Shown: positions 36,038 to 46,961, counted from the first letter of the stretch. The stretch: DNA of 53,404 bases from Candidatus Heimdallarchaeota archaeon (GCA_023270155.1 JAGLTB010000032.1:1-53404), one strand, 5' to 3'. Program-made: numbers and translations. The notes: generated by a model not told the origin, from the sequence alone.

Positions 36038-37918
36038 ATGAAAAAAATCCACCTTCTTCTATTGTTCTTTATGATAGCTTCGATATTACCATTAAACATT
36101 CAAACAATCAATTCATCAAGTGATGAAGAACCTCTTAAACCTCCTCAACTCGAACTAGATAAGGTAAATACAAATTTAACTTTGTTCATCGAATTTATTG
36201 GTTTCGAAGAGGAATTTATTGATGAGAGTGAAATTCTTGGTCAAATCACACATACATATGACAGAGGTTCATCTTTGATTGGAACTTCTAAAATAAAATT
36301 TGATTTTAGCATCTCCTATGCGACTGATGCAGAGACTTTAGTTTTGAAAAGATTCATTGAAGACATATGTGTTTCAGGAACTGGAGTTGGAAAATCTATT
36401 AACAAAACCAGATTATCTGAGGATTTAGCAACAGGAGTTAGAAGTGATATTTTTAATTCTGAAGATGGTATGGTTGTAGATGTTGAAGATGTTGAAGATT
36501 TTATTTCTTCAAATTATTACGATAAAACAAATGCGAGAGAAGGATATACAATGTTTTTGCTTAATTTTTCTTGTTTTGATACTCCAGATCATAATCAAGA
36601 ACACTGGTATCATATAAGTAAAGAATCATACGATACTAATAGAACCATAAATCACTGGTATTCAGGATATAATAACATTCCTGAGAAACCTACATTAGGA
36701 TGGGGAGGAGATGAAAGATTTTGTTTCATAGACCTTTCTTCAAGAACATGGTATTTCGATTGGATCACAACCGCTTGGCCAAGTCTTGTTCCCAGCAGTG
36801 CGATCTATTATGATTCCCCCGATGTTGATTCACTCATTCAAGAATATGATCCCTACACACCTGCAGGAAAATCTAAACTTTCAGAATATATAGCTGCATG
36901 GATACAATCCTACATGGGGAACCTCTTTTCTGCATATTATGGAGCATCTCCAATTGGGAGATCATACTCTATACAAGTGCTTTTCTTCGAGAATCTAACT
37001 ATTAATGGTTATTCATTTGAAGATTTGAACTGGGTGTTGTCAGAGAATCGAATGTTGAGTCAACTAAATGAAGATTTTCCTTGGATAGAATGGAAGATAG
37101 AGGTAGAATATGTGAGATTGATTGATTATCCAGAAGTATATGATTACATGGCAGATAATGTACAGTTGGATCAGGATGGACTTTATATTGAAGTTATGGA
37201 TGGATTTTTCACTTATCTGTCAAACCGATTATTTGCAGATTTTAATTATTCAGCAGCAGATACAGTACTTCCTTGTTATGGATTCCTAACGAACAATGTT
37301 GGTCTCAAATATTATGGAGTGAGATTCGCAGGTTTAGGAGGGATGGGATGGGAAATAATAACTGGTGCCCCAGGATCAATTTTCGAAGATGGAGCTATAT
37401 CTAAACCTAGAAGAGGTTTTACTCAAGTAATGATTCATGAACTTGGACATAGTTTAGGTTTTCCTCATCCTCACAGCTATACGTATGGTTGGGGATCCTC
37501 TTTCGTTAAGGAAACAATGAATTATTTCTCTTTAGGAGAAGAAAGCTTTAGTACTTTCTACCGGGATGGATTAGCAAGATCTCACGGAAATTACTTCTAT
37601 CTTCTTGCAAAAGAAGAGATGGATTTAGCATATACTATTTTCATCGATGCAGGTGCACCTTCTGAGTTGGATTGGTTAGTAGAAGAAGTATATAGTATGC
37701 TCAATGGGTATTTGGATTTATACAACGAATTAAAATATCTTGCAGCAGTACTTAACATGACTTCAGTTCTGGATAAAATTGAGCTAATTCCTTTCTATAT
37801 AGCACATCCAGAAGAGATACCAACGGAACCAACTGAAAAGACAACATTTCCAATTGTTACGATTTCTTTTGCAGTAGTATGGATATTAATGAAGAAAAGA
37901 AAAAGGTTCAGAAAATAA
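36038..37918 (+). CDS. Secreted, membrane-anchored metzincin-like zinc protease
   Basis: Signal-like N-terminus; HELGHSLGFPH (HExxHxxGxxH) followed by ETMNYFS Met-turn-like; C-terminal TM then MKKRKRFRK. Confidence 0.8.
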   Translation: MKKIHLLLLFFMIASILPLNIQTINSSSDEEPLKPPQLELDKVNTNLTLFIEFIGFEEEFIDESEILGQITHTYDRGSSLIGTSKIKFDFSISYATDAETLVLKRFIEDICVSGTGVGKSINKTRLSEDLATGVRSDIFNSEDGMVVDVEDVEDFISSNYYDKTNAREGYTMFLLNFSCFDTPDHNQEHWYHISKESYDTNRTINHWYSGYNNIPEKPTLGWGGDERFCFIDLSSRTWYFDWITTAWPSLVPSSAIYYDSPDVDSLIQEYDPYTPAGKSKLSEYIAAWIQSYMGNLFSAYYGASPIGRSYSIQVLFFENLTINGYSFEDLNWVLSENRMLSQLNEDFPWIEWKIEVEYVRLIDYPEVYDYMADNVQLDQDGLYIEVMDGFFTYLSNRLFADFNYSAADTVLPCYGFLTNNVGLKYYGVRFAGLGGMGWEIITGAPGSIFEDGAISKPRRGFTQVMIHELGHSLGFPHPHSYTYGWGSSFVKETMNYFSLGEESFSTFYRDGLARSHGNYFYLLAKEEMDLAYTIFIDAGAPSELDWLVEEVYSMLNGYLDLYNELKYLAAVLNMTSVLDKIELIPFYIAHPEEIPTEPTEKTTFPIVTISFAVVWILMKKRKRFRK

Positions 37919-37939
37919 GTAAAACTTTTCTTCAATCTA

Positions 37940-39985
37940 TCATTCCAATGAAAAAGGTGAAGCTTCAAAGATAGATTCTACAAGAGGATGAAATTCTTCC
38001 TCATTGATTTGTTCTAAAGCTAATTTATGTCTTAATTTACTAACGGATTCTTTCAGAAATTTACGAACTTGCAGTCTGCTTTCGAAAGTTTCTGTATCAG
38101 CAACTAAAACAGCCATTACATTCTCTTGTTTTTCTATTATAACCGCTCTGCCTTCATGATTTATACTCCTCAGAGTTTCTGTTCCTTTTCCAAGAACTTC
38201 AGCAGAGAAATTAATAATCGCAGTAATTAATCCTGAAACTAACAAATCATCAATGCTTTCTTTTTTGGAGAATTTATATGAGTATAATGGGAGTCCACCT
38301 TCATCAATAACAAGAAGCATATAGAGAATAATTGGTATCTTTTTCGGAGAACCAAAAGTAAAGCTCATAATTTTCTTGAACAAGCGCTTTGGTCCTCTTA
38401 ACTCTTCGATTAGCGAAATCTTATCTCTTAACCTCATTTGGATTTCTTCTGCTTTATCTACGAGATTATATTTCTCAGCAAACTCTAATCCAGTTTTAAG
38501 AGCTTCATCAACTTTCTTAATCATGTTTCTATATTGGAAATAACTAGCTTTTGTTATAATAGCATCAATATAGAGTGGATGCTCTAACTCCTGAGTAACA
38601 TGCAATAAGCTATCTATAAAGTAAAGAAATTTGGTACCATACTCATTCTCGTTAGTTATCCTGAACATCTCAAAATAACTCTCTGCTAGAGCTCCGTAAG
38701 AATAAACAATCCCTTCTAAAATCAGCTGATTCTCAAAAAATTCTAAAGCTCTTTCAAAGAATTCAGCTGCTGTGCTAAAGTTAACCTTCTTCTGATTATA
38801 TAATCCTTTATAGAAGTAATAGTAAGACATTGCGTTAAAATTGAATTGATCTTCTGCTAATTTGAATCCATGTTCTAGTGATTCCCCTTTGTCTTTTTTT
38901 ATGAGAAGTTGAATATAACCATAAGTTATCTCAACCAGAGGGTAGATGTAACCATTTTCTTTATTTAATTCATGAGCTTCGCTGTAAAACATATTTACTT
39001 TATCTATTTTATCATCTAATAGATGAATATCACCTATTTTCGATAAAGTTTGAATGCGCAATGGGATTATTAAGTTATCAATTTTTAGTATTCGTTGATA
39101 AATGTTCAATGCTTCAGATAGACCTCCACTCATCTTTTCTTTTGTTGCTATATTCAAAGAAATAATAGCTTCTAATTTAGGAGAGCTTATCTCCTTCGCA
39201 AGTTTCAGTCCATTATCTATGTGAACTTGTGCTGTTTTAACATTATATTCCTTCAAATTTATTTGAGCTAACAGATTATAGAGGGAGCATAACATTCCTT
39301 TATTCTCTATGTTTTCCGCTCGTTTTATTGCGCTATCCATCCACAAGTCCTTAAGTGTATCATCTGCTAGATTGTAAGCGAAATTTAGAAGATCACAAAG
39401 TAATGCATCTAAAATGAAAGGAAATCGAAGTGCTAAATCCTCAAGATTAATCAGATAACGTAGAAGTTCATTTAAAGCTTTAAAACCAAGCTCAGGTTTT
39501 TTCTCTGTTACTGATGAGAACTCATTAAGTGAAAGAATTAGAAAATCCTTTTCATTAGAATCTGTTTTTTGATTTATTAGTTTTTGAATTTTCGGCAAAA
39601 GCACTTGAAAATCTTCGAATTGAAACGTGTCTCTTAGAGCTAAAAGATAGCACATCATTATTGAGAGATTTTTATTATCAACTTCTTTTCCTAATAGCTC
39701 CTGTAAATCTAAAATCTCTTCGTATTCTTTACTCCAATAGCAGTATAGATAGTAGATTAGAAGAACGAGTTGGTCTTCTTTTTTCAATTTCTTTCTTATG
39801 GAATTGAGATATCTTGAGAGCTTCTTTCGTATTTGCTCTTCTTCCTTCAAATCACCTATAATGCTCTCTAATAAGCTATAGAAAGAATCTTCATTTCCTT
39901 TAATATAAGGTTCAATCTCATTTGTGATAAAACTTGGTAGAGATAAGGTCATGTTACTCATCAGATACTCTAGAATGAATTTCAA
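37940..39985 (-). CDS. TPR protein with C-terminal longin/roadblock-like module (array member 1)
   Basis: TPR-like helical repeats; C-terminal IPIILYMLLVIDEGGLPLYSYKFSKKESIDDLLVSGLITAIINFSAEVL...RAVIIEKQENVMAVLVAD. Confidence 0.65.
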   Translation of the reverse strand: MKFILEYLMSNMTLSLPSFITNEIEPYIKGNEDSFYSLLESIIGDLKEEEQIRKKLSRYLNSIRKKLKKEDQLVLLIYYLYCYWSKEYEEILDLQELLGKEVDNKNLSIMMCYLLALRDTFQFEDFQVLLPKIQKLINQKTDSNEKDFLILSLNEFSSVTEKKPELGFKALNELLRYLINLEDLALRFPFILDALLCDLLNFAYNLADDTLKDLWMDSAIKRAENIENKGMLCSLYNLLAQINLKEYNVKTAQVHIDNGLKLAKEISSPKLEAIISLNIATKEKMSGGLSEALNIYQRILKIDNLIIPLRIQTLSKIGDIHLLDDKIDKVNMFYSEAHELNKENGYIYPLVEITYGYIQLLIKKDKGESLEHGFKLAEDQFNFNAMSYYYFYKGLYNQKKVNFSTAAEFFERALEFFENQLILEGIVYSYGALAESYFEMFRITNENEYGTKFLYFIDSLLHVTQELEHPLYIDAIITKASYFQYRNMIKKVDEALKTGLEFAEKYNLVDKAEEIQMRLRDKISLIEELRGPKRLFKKIMSFTFGSPKKIPIILYMLLVIDEGGLPLYSYKFSKKESIDDLLVSGLITAIINFSAEVLGKGTETLRSINHEGRAVIIEKQENVMAVLVADTETFESRLQVRKFLKESVSKLRHKLALEQINEEEFHPLVESIFEASPFSLE

Positions 39986-40017
39986 GATTTATAAATGAAT
40001 CTTTTCCGCGTTCAGAT

Positions 40018-42108
40018 TCACATGTCGATTTTAATTGTATCGCTGAAAATTAATGTTGTTCCAAACAAGGATTTAACTTCATCATCTATTGTTTTAGCTA
40101 AGTCTTCATCTAATTCTCCGTGGAAATGTTTGGGAATTTCCAGATATGACAGTTTGTCAGTCAATTGATGAATTTTTCTTCTTAAAGAGAATGAATCATA
40201 TGCACTCACAGCTACAGAACTGAATCCTTTTGGATGTGCTTCTATGATGATTTTATGATTGCCGTATGTTATTACTAGCATTTGACTCTTCTGTTCTTCG
40301 AATAATTCAGTTAGCATGTCTTTTACTGCAACTATAAATCCCCCAAAGAGCAGTTGATCCTTAACAGTTTTCTTTAAAATTACATAAGATCTCAAAGGTA
40401 TTCCAGATCTATGAAGAACTATTAAAGCTAATGGAGATACATCAATCTCTATTGGAGATTTTTGCATATATCTCAGGCCAAAATCCTGAAGGTTTGAGAC
40501 ATCATTTCTGAAAGGCTGATTAACCCAGCTTATTTCCTTTTTTAGCTTTTGGTGTATAACTTGGCTAATCTCTTCGATTCTCTCTTCAACAATCTGCAGA
40601 AGTTGCTTGTTTTTTTCTTCTTGTAAAAGCTCTCTAGCTTGTTGAAGACTATTGAATGCTTTTGTATATTCTTTTTTTATTGCAAAGATCTTTCCTTGTA
40701 AGAGATACAACACAATTTGTTCTTTTAACAATTGATTTTCATTGAAAAACGGTAGGATGTGGTCCAAGTTATCCAAAGCTTTCCCTAGCACTTCCAAATC
40801 ATTTTCCACATCATATTCTGCAATATTTAACAAAATGAGATTCATCAGTATTTTTGCAGATATTTCTCCTCTTCCTTGGACATCAGCTTTCTTTAGAGCG
40901 CTTTGCAGCTGTTCTTCTGCCTTTCCATAGTTTAAATTCTTAATATTGAAAATCCCTTTCAAGAATAGGATGTAAGATTCAATTGTAAGTGAAGGATTAC
41001 TTCTTATTTCTTCTTCTAGTGATTTTATCAAACTCTCGAATTTATTCATATTATTTGTCTGTAAATATAGTTCTGCAAGAATGCAATATTGATAAGTCTC
41101 TTTCATATTTAACTTTTCAATAATTTGTAGAGCTTCTTCATACTTTGATATTGCTTCTTGAAAATTTCCTCGTTCTATTTCTATATCTCCCAAGCTTTTG
41201 ATTGTGAGAGCAACGTATTTATTCGCTTCTAGATTTTGGAAAGTTTGCAGAATCTCGTTGAATATTTTCTCAGCGTTTTTCACATCTCCATGAATAGTAC
41301 TTATTGTTCCTAAATTACCTTTAGAAGCAGCTAAAAGACTTATATTTCCAGTCTCCTCGAATATTTCAATAGATTTTTCTGTTAAAATCTGTGAATCATC
41401 TAGTCGTCCACTATCTCTCTCTAAAAGAGCTAAAAGGTAGGTAATATTACCTATGTGATTTCTCTCTTCCAGATCCATTGCGATGTGCATGGCAACGTTT
41501 AATTTGTTTTCAAGTTTAATTTTCTCATCGACATATCTACTTACAAAGAAATCATCTTTATGACCATCAAGTAAGATATCATTTAATGCTGGTTTTTCTT
41601 TTCGAGGTAATTTATGAGTTCGTAATCCTTCCTCAAAAAGCAAATTCAAATGAATTTTACATTGTTCATAGTTACCAAGATTCAGATATCCATTTGCAAT
41701 AGAACGAATCGAGTGTAATTTCAATAAAATAGGAATGTTTTGCTTTTCTTTTATTTTCGAAGCCAATTTTATAACATCTTCATTTAAACCCTTCTCCAAA
41801 GATAACCGAAAGAACCATAGGTTTAGAGCTTCAGAAGAATATTGCTGATCAAAAGAAGTTAGAGTATCAAAATCTGCTATATTGAACAACACCTTCCCAA
41901 GTGCAAACATAAGAATTTCAGAAGGTATAGAAATGTTCGGAACAAGATCAACTAAAAAATCCCTTACTTTAATTAGGGAATCTCCTGTATTGAAATCCTT
42001 TTCAGATTCTTTGAACAAATCCTGTTCTCTTTCGTTCATGAGAGGTATGTAAATCTCAAATTCTTTTGGGAAACCTCTCTTATTTCCCTTGACCTTCATT
42101 AGATTCAA
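40018..42108 (-). CDS. TPR protein with C-terminal longin/roadblock-like module (array member 2)
   Basis: TPR repeats (KYVALTIKSLGDIEIERGNFQEAISKYEEALQIIEKL); C-terminal SPLALIVLHRSGIPLRSYVILKKTVKDQLLFGGFIVAVKDMLTELF. Confidence 0.7.
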   Translation of the reverse strand: MNLMKVKGNKRGFPKEFEIYIPLMNEREQDLFKESEKDFNTGDSLIKVRDFLVDLVPNISIPSEILMFALGKVLFNIADFDTLTSFDQQYSSEALNLWFFRLSLEKGLNEDVIKLASKIKEKQNIPILLKLHSIRSIANGYLNLGNYEQCKIHLNLLFEEGLRTHKLPRKEKPALNDILLDGHKDDFFVSRYVDEKIKLENKLNVAMHIAMDLEERNHIGNITYLLALLERDSGRLDDSQILTEKSIEIFEETGNISLLAASKGNLGTISTIHGDVKNAEKIFNEILQTFQNLEANKYVALTIKSLGDIEIERGNFQEAISKYEEALQIIEKLNMKETYQYCILAELYLQTNNMNKFESLIKSLEEEIRSNPSLTIESYILFLKGIFNIKNLNYGKAEEQLQSALKKADVQGRGEISAKILMNLILLNIAEYDVENDLEVLGKALDNLDHILPFFNENQLLKEQIVLYLLQGKIFAIKKEYTKAFNSLQQARELLQEEKNKQLLQIVEERIEEISQVIHQKLKKEISWVNQPFRNDVSNLQDFGLRYMQKSPIEIDVSPLALIVLHRSGIPLRSYVILKKTVKDQLLFGGFIVAVKDMLTELFEEQKSQMLVITYGNHKIIIEAHPKGFSSVAVSAYDSFSLRRKIHQLTDKLSYLEIPKHFHGELDEDLAKTIDDEVKSLFGTTLIFSDTIKIDM

Positions 42109-42166
42109 TATATTTTCTTAAGCGATGAATAAAAACATTAGCTTTCTATTAAAATAACAACTTAAA

Positions 42167-44215
42167 TCAATTTGACCTATAGCTTTTGATTCCGAATAAG
42201 TTTGCGATAACGGAATCTAATTCATATGATTCAGTCTCACTCATATCGCCTTTATACTGATCTTCGAAGATGCCCTTAACAGAAAGATGTTCAACAAGTC
42301 TATGCATCTTTCTACGGAGCATAAAGCTATCTCTTAATGCAATTACTACAACTGAAAAGAGATTGGAATAGAATTCGATTAAGAGCTTGTATTGGCCATG
42401 GTCAATAGATAGTACTCCATGTTTCTGGTCTACGAATAATTCATTCATTAAATGTCTAATTGCAGATACGAATCCTCCAAAGAGCAGATCATCACTTACT
42501 GAGACATCTTCAGATAAGTATGTACTTATCGGTATTCCACTTGAATGAAAAATCAATATAGCGATAGGTTTCTCTTCTTTTGGAGCAGCTAATTTCTTAG
42601 ATTCCTTTCTTAAAATAGTTGAAATTGTATCGATGTCCTCAATGAAGCTAACCATTTTTGTATCTATTATTTTATCAATCTCACTACCTATTGCTTGCTT
42701 AACTTGTTCAATTCTTAATTGATAATCATCCATTAGCAGAGGAGTATATGTTCTAGCATATTCTTCTCCTTTTTTCAGAAGAAATAGAGCTGTTTCAAAA
42801 TCTAGAAGAATTATTTTAATCTTAGCTCTAATATGATAAATAATTGATAATGATTCATACTTTGCTTTTTCTTCTAAGTATGTTACAATGTCTTCTAAGC
42901 ACTTATCTGCTTCTGTTAGTTCTTCTAGACTTAAAGTAATGGTATACTTTTTCAGGAAGACCATAGAGATTAAAACTAGAGTCTTTGAACTGAGGATTTC
43001 ATTTCCTAGTTCATCTGCTTGTACCATTGCGTTTTGTAAATATTCTTGAGAATTACCAAAATTGTTCCTCTTATATTCCAGGAATCCTAGAAGGAACCAA
43101 TAATATGCCTTTTGAGTTGGGGTTAGATCATCTCTCCACTCTCTATCAATCATCAATAAGATTTCTTCAACCTTTCCTATTGCTTCTTGATAGAGTAAAA
43201 TTTCTGCGTATTTCATATTCATTGAAAGATCTTGGAAACCTTTTTTCTGTAAAATTTCAAGAACTATTTCCATTTCTTCAGTTGCCTGGTCGAAATCCTC
43301 TTTTGCGAAGTAGACATCAGCGAAATTTGAATGCAAAATGTATAAAGAACGATAATCACTTTTCCATTGTTCTACTATTTTTTTACTCTTATTATACCAA
43401 AACATAGCTTCGTCCAAATGACCCATCTGCAAATAAACATCGCCAATGCTTCCAGTTAAGTGACCTAACAATCTATCCATCTTGATTTCTCGTGCAATTG
43501 CTTCACTTTTTAGAAAGATTTGATGAGCTAATTGAAAATTTCCTCTATCTAGTTCGATTGTTCCTATTGTACTATAAATTTGTGCAAAAATGATTCTATC
43601 ATTTAGTGCTTTGTTTATATTTAAACACTCTTTGGTCTTGTCTCTTGCTAAAGATAAAATATAATTTGATCTTAGGTATATTGCATCCATTTCCAGCATA
43701 TAAATCTGGATAAGTTTGAAAATATCTCCTCTCATGCCCTTTTCATCCTGAGTATTTAGAGCTATAAAGTTGAAACAATTTTCCCGATTTTCAAGATATT
43801 TACTGTATTTTTGAGTTAAGAAACCACTTATTGCATCAACATAGTAAATAAATGCAGAAAGAATCGAATCTTTGAGCGTATTTTTCAGATTCTCAATTTC
43901 TTCATCGTATTTTTCGTAATCTCCTTTAAAGACTAAATACATCAAATACCATAAACCTAAACCATTATTGTTGGTCTTTTCATGCATATTATTGATTTCA
44001 TCAAAATGCCCCCTATGGTACAAAATTCTACCAAATAAGAAACCAAAAGGATCAGAGAAAGAAGTTTCTTCTTTAGCTATTGAAGATAGAACAGTTTCAA
44101 TTTCCGCTAAATTTGTATTTGGGTTAAATGCTTTGTAGTTCAAAATGCCCTCTCTCTCACTCTTCTCTAAGGAATGGAAGCAAGATAGAATTTCCGGAGG
44201 GAGGACATCCTTCAT
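42167..44215 (-). CDS. TPR protein with C-terminal longin/roadblock-like module (array member 3)
   Basis: TPR repeats (HLTGSIGDVYLQMGHLDEAMFWYNKSKKI); C-terminal PIAILIFHSSGIPISTYLSEDVSVSDDLLFGGFVSAIRHLMNELF. Confidence 0.7.
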   Translation of the reverse strand: MKDVLPPEILSCFHSLEKSEREGILNYKAFNPNTNLAEIETVLSSIAKEETSFSDPFGFLFGRILYHRGHFDEINNMHEKTNNNGLGLWYLMYLVFKGDYEKYDEEIENLKNTLKDSILSAFIYYVDAISGFLTQKYSKYLENRENCFNFIALNTQDEKGMRGDIFKLIQIYMLEMDAIYLRSNYILSLARDKTKECLNINKALNDRIIFAQIYSTIGTIELDRGNFQLAHQIFLKSEAIAREIKMDRLLGHLTGSIGDVYLQMGHLDEAMFWYNKSKKIVEQWKSDYRSLYILHSNFADVYFAKEDFDQATEEMEIVLEILQKKGFQDLSMNMKYAEILLYQEAIGKVEEILLMIDREWRDDLTPTQKAYYWFLLGFLEYKRNNFGNSQEYLQNAMVQADELGNEILSSKTLVLISMVFLKKYTITLSLEELTEADKCLEDIVTYLEEKAKYESLSIIYHIRAKIKIILLDFETALFLLKKGEEYARTYTPLLMDDYQLRIEQVKQAIGSEIDKIIDTKMVSFIEDIDTISTILRKESKKLAAPKEEKPIAILIFHSSGIPISTYLSEDVSVSDDLLFGGFVSAIRHLMNELFVDQKHGVLSIDHGQYKLLIEFYSNLFSVVVIALRDSFMLRRKMHRLVEHLSVKGIFEDQYKGDMSETESYELDSVIANLFGIKSYRSN

Positions 44216-44357
44216 TACTTATGTAAATCTATTTGTCGTTAAAAATGTTAACTTAAAGGATGCATCTGTTCCATCAAAATTAAGAAGAGAAATTGTAATA
44301 AACTGCTTAGTAATTATCGTATATAAGCAAAAAAGAATTCCATTCAATCTGGAGATA

Positions 44358-46379
44358 ATGATGACAAAAGCTTTACCCTTTGAATCTATTGATAAAGCAT
44401 TCGAACTCTTTCACAAAAAAGGATTTTCAATAGATGAAACTAGATCCATTTTCTTGAAACTGTACCTTCTAAGAAAACATAATTTAATGAGTAGAAGCGA
44501 TTTAGAGAAAGATAACTACAAAATAAAAGATTTTGTTGAGTCAAAGTGTGTTATTTCTTCACGATTCCTTAATAAATTGGAAAAGTTTCATGTTTCAGAT
44601 AAACCAATTGCAACAGATCTAATTAATGATTTATTCGACAATATTAGTAATCTAACAGATAATCAGTTTTTCTTGCTTTTGGATACAGACAAGGCTCGTA
44701 AGAATAAGGGACAGTATTTTACTTCTCCTGCAATTGTTTCAAAAATCTACTCATCATTGCTTCCAGAAAGACAAGTGGGGGAGAACATATTTACTCTGGT
44801 TGATTTTTCTGTAGGATTAGGAGAGTTCGTTAAACCTTTGATAAACGATACTCAATTCAGATACTATGCTGTGGAATTAGATCCTATTTCATTTGAATTT
44901 TTATTATTTAATTTAATCTGGAACCAAGAGATTAAATTTTCTCAAAAAGCAAAAGCTCTTCTTACAATTCTTCAAGGAGATTCACTCCTAGGATATGAAG
45001 AGTCTTCGTGTGAGAAACTGAAATTAACAAAAAGTGGACTTCTGCTGTTAATGAAATTGATTCAAATCAGAAAAGAAATACTGGAATCAACTGATAATGT
45101 ATCCTTAGAGAGCATTGCTACCTACTTTAAGTTCAGAGAGGATGTAGCTAAACATCATAAATCTTTAACAGAGTTTAACTGGTTTATTGATTTTCCTGAA
45201 ATCTTCTATGACGAGAAATTAACCAAACTGGAACATGATGGATTTGATTTTGTTGTTGGAAATCCTCCATGGGTTGGTTTCCAAGCTATTGATCACTCTA
45301 AATATCGTTCTTTGTTTTCAAACAAATTCTTTTCCAAAAAACTACATGGAAAATTTAATTTCTCCCTACCTTTCATGATTCTAGCTCATGAACTCTCAAA
45401 GATTGGGGGAGGAGTTGTTATTCCAAGAGGTATTTTATCTGAAACGTATGCTCAAATCTGGAGAGAAGAAATAATTCAAGATGGTTCTTTGTCAAAAATC
45501 TCTTTATTGCAAAAACAATGGTTTGATAATGTTTTAAACGAATTCTGTATAGTTTATTGGGGTAATAACGATGGAAATAAAGTTGTTGAAATTATAGATG
45601 AAGAAAATCAACAAGTAATGAAAATAAAACACGAGAGCATCAAATCACCTCTCTTTAAAATCCCACTTATTCAGCATGATGTTTACGAACAAATTGAACA
45701 CATATACGATTCATCGTTAGAATTACAAGAAGTGTGTGATATTAGAAGAGGGTTAACATTAAGTAGAAAATATCAAGAAGAGTATTTCCAAAGAAAAGAT
45801 AAAACAGCTGGAAAAAATCCAATTAAGAAGCTAATAAGACACAACAGGAGTACCTCAGGTCATAAGGAGGGTGTATTCAATTTTCAAATACACTATTCAG
45901 GGGAAGAGTTTGTTTATGATAAGAATCTTCTAGGAGCACCTAGTTCTTCAAAATTTTTCGAGCAACCTAAAATAATCAGGAGAAACAGAGGAAAGCATTG
46001 GTTCATTGGTTTAGATATTGAAGGTTCTTTTTATGTTAATGATATCTTTGATGTAATTGTTCCAAAGCCAAATGGATTAGATGCAAAGACTATTTTTGGT
46101 TTTCTAAGCTCTTCTATCTTTCAGTTTTTAGCTGAGAACTATCTTCAGAGAGATATTACATCCAATTTTGTGAGAGGACTTCCTTATCCTAACCTATCTG
46201 ATGCAGAATTGGAAGAGATTAAGATAGCAGTTGAAAGTTGGCTTTCATCCCCAAAGAATAAAGACGATATTATTTCTATGAGGAAAAGAATAGATCTAGT
46301 AATAAACAATTATTATCAACTATCAAAAGGTATTCGTAAAGTGCTTGAAAATGATCTTAAATTACGTTGGGTAGATTAG
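44358..46379 (+). CDS. N6-adenine-specific DNA methyltransferase-like protein with atypical motif I
   Basis: KNKGQYFTSPAIVSKIY; motif I region VDFSVGLGEFVKPL; AVELDPISFEFLLFNLIW; FDFVVGNPPWVGFQ; C-terminal TRD-like region. Internal ATG preferred over 44145. Confidence 0.78.
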   Translation: MMTKALPFESIDKAFELFHKKGFSIDETRSIFLKLYLLRKHNLMSRSDLEKDNYKIKDFVESKCVISSRFLNKLEKFHVSDKPIATDLINDLFDNISNLTDNQFFLLLDTDKARKNKGQYFTSPAIVSKIYSSLLPERQVGENIFTLVDFSVGLGEFVKPLINDTQFRYYAVELDPISFEFLLFNLIWNQEIKFSQKAKALLTILQGDSLLGYEESSCEKLKLTKSGLLLLMKLIQIRKEILESTDNVSLESIATYFKFREDVAKHHKSLTEFNWFIDFPEIFYDEKLTKLEHDGFDFVVGNPPWVGFQAIDHSKYRSLFSNKFFSKKLHGKFNFSLPFMILAHELSKIGGGVVIPRGILSETYAQIWREEIIQDGSLSKISLLQKQWFDNVLNEFCIVYWGNNDGNKVVEIIDEENQQVMKIKHESIKSPLFKIPLIQHDVYEQIEHIYDSSLELQEVCDIRRGLTLSRKYQEEYFQRKDKTAGKNPIKKLIRHNRSTSGHKEGVFNFQIHYSGEEFVYDKNLLGAPSSSKFFEQPKIIRRNRGKHWFIGLDIEGSFYVNDIFDVIVPKPNGLDAKTIFGFLSSSIFQFLAENYLQRDITSNFVRGLPYPNLSDAELEEIKIAVESWLSSPKNKDDIISMRKRIDLVINNYYQLSKGIRKVLENDLKLRWVD

Positions 46380-46436
46380 AAAAATCACCTTGTGGAGTTT
46401 TTGCCGTATTTTTATAGTGATTTAAGTATTATATTA

Positions 46437-46961
46437 ATGATGAGCTACTTATCTTCAAGCACTCTTACTCAGATTGAAATTAATACTGATATAGAGCTTA
46501 GAAGAATCATCAATGATCTTCATTTCGTTTTCTCAATATTTGATGAAGAAAATGGTCCTCTAATCTTATATGATGATTCTCCGTTAATGAGTGAAGTAGT
46601 TCAAAATCTTAATATCAAAGTTTTTCATTTTCTTATGGAAGGATCTGAATTTGGACCTGATAATCATGCTTCAATTCGAGGAATTATTCAAGTACCTCAC
46701 TCAACTTACTATACTTCTGCTATTGATCTTTTAGTAGAAAAATTCGATTTTAAGAAACAAACCAAAATCTACGTTCCTTTAGTTCTATTTCTTATCTTTC
46801 CTAAGAAAGATCTCTTTTTTTACACAAAAATTGCTAATAGCATCGAAGATTTCTTCTCCAGATACTTCAGTGATGGAATTTACGGAATCCCCACAATTCA
46901 GACCATTACTACTCTTCTAAAACAGTTCAGGAAAAGAATAATAAACCTACAGTTTATTTAA
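46437..46961 (+). CDS. Hypothetical protein, possible longin-like domain
   Basis: DLHFVFSIFDEENGPLILYDDSPLMSEVVQNLNIKVFHFL... alternating beta/helix pattern; start chosen at the ATG-ATG. Confidence 0.45.
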   Translation: MMSYLSSSTLTQIEINTDIELRRIINDLHFVFSIFDEENGPLILYDDSPLMSEVVQNLNIKVFHFLMEGSEFGPDNHASIRGIIQVPHSTYYTSAIDLLVEKFDFKKQTKIYVPLVLFLIFPKKDLFFYTKIANSIEDFFSRYFSDGIYGIPTIQTITTLLKQFRKRIINLQFI

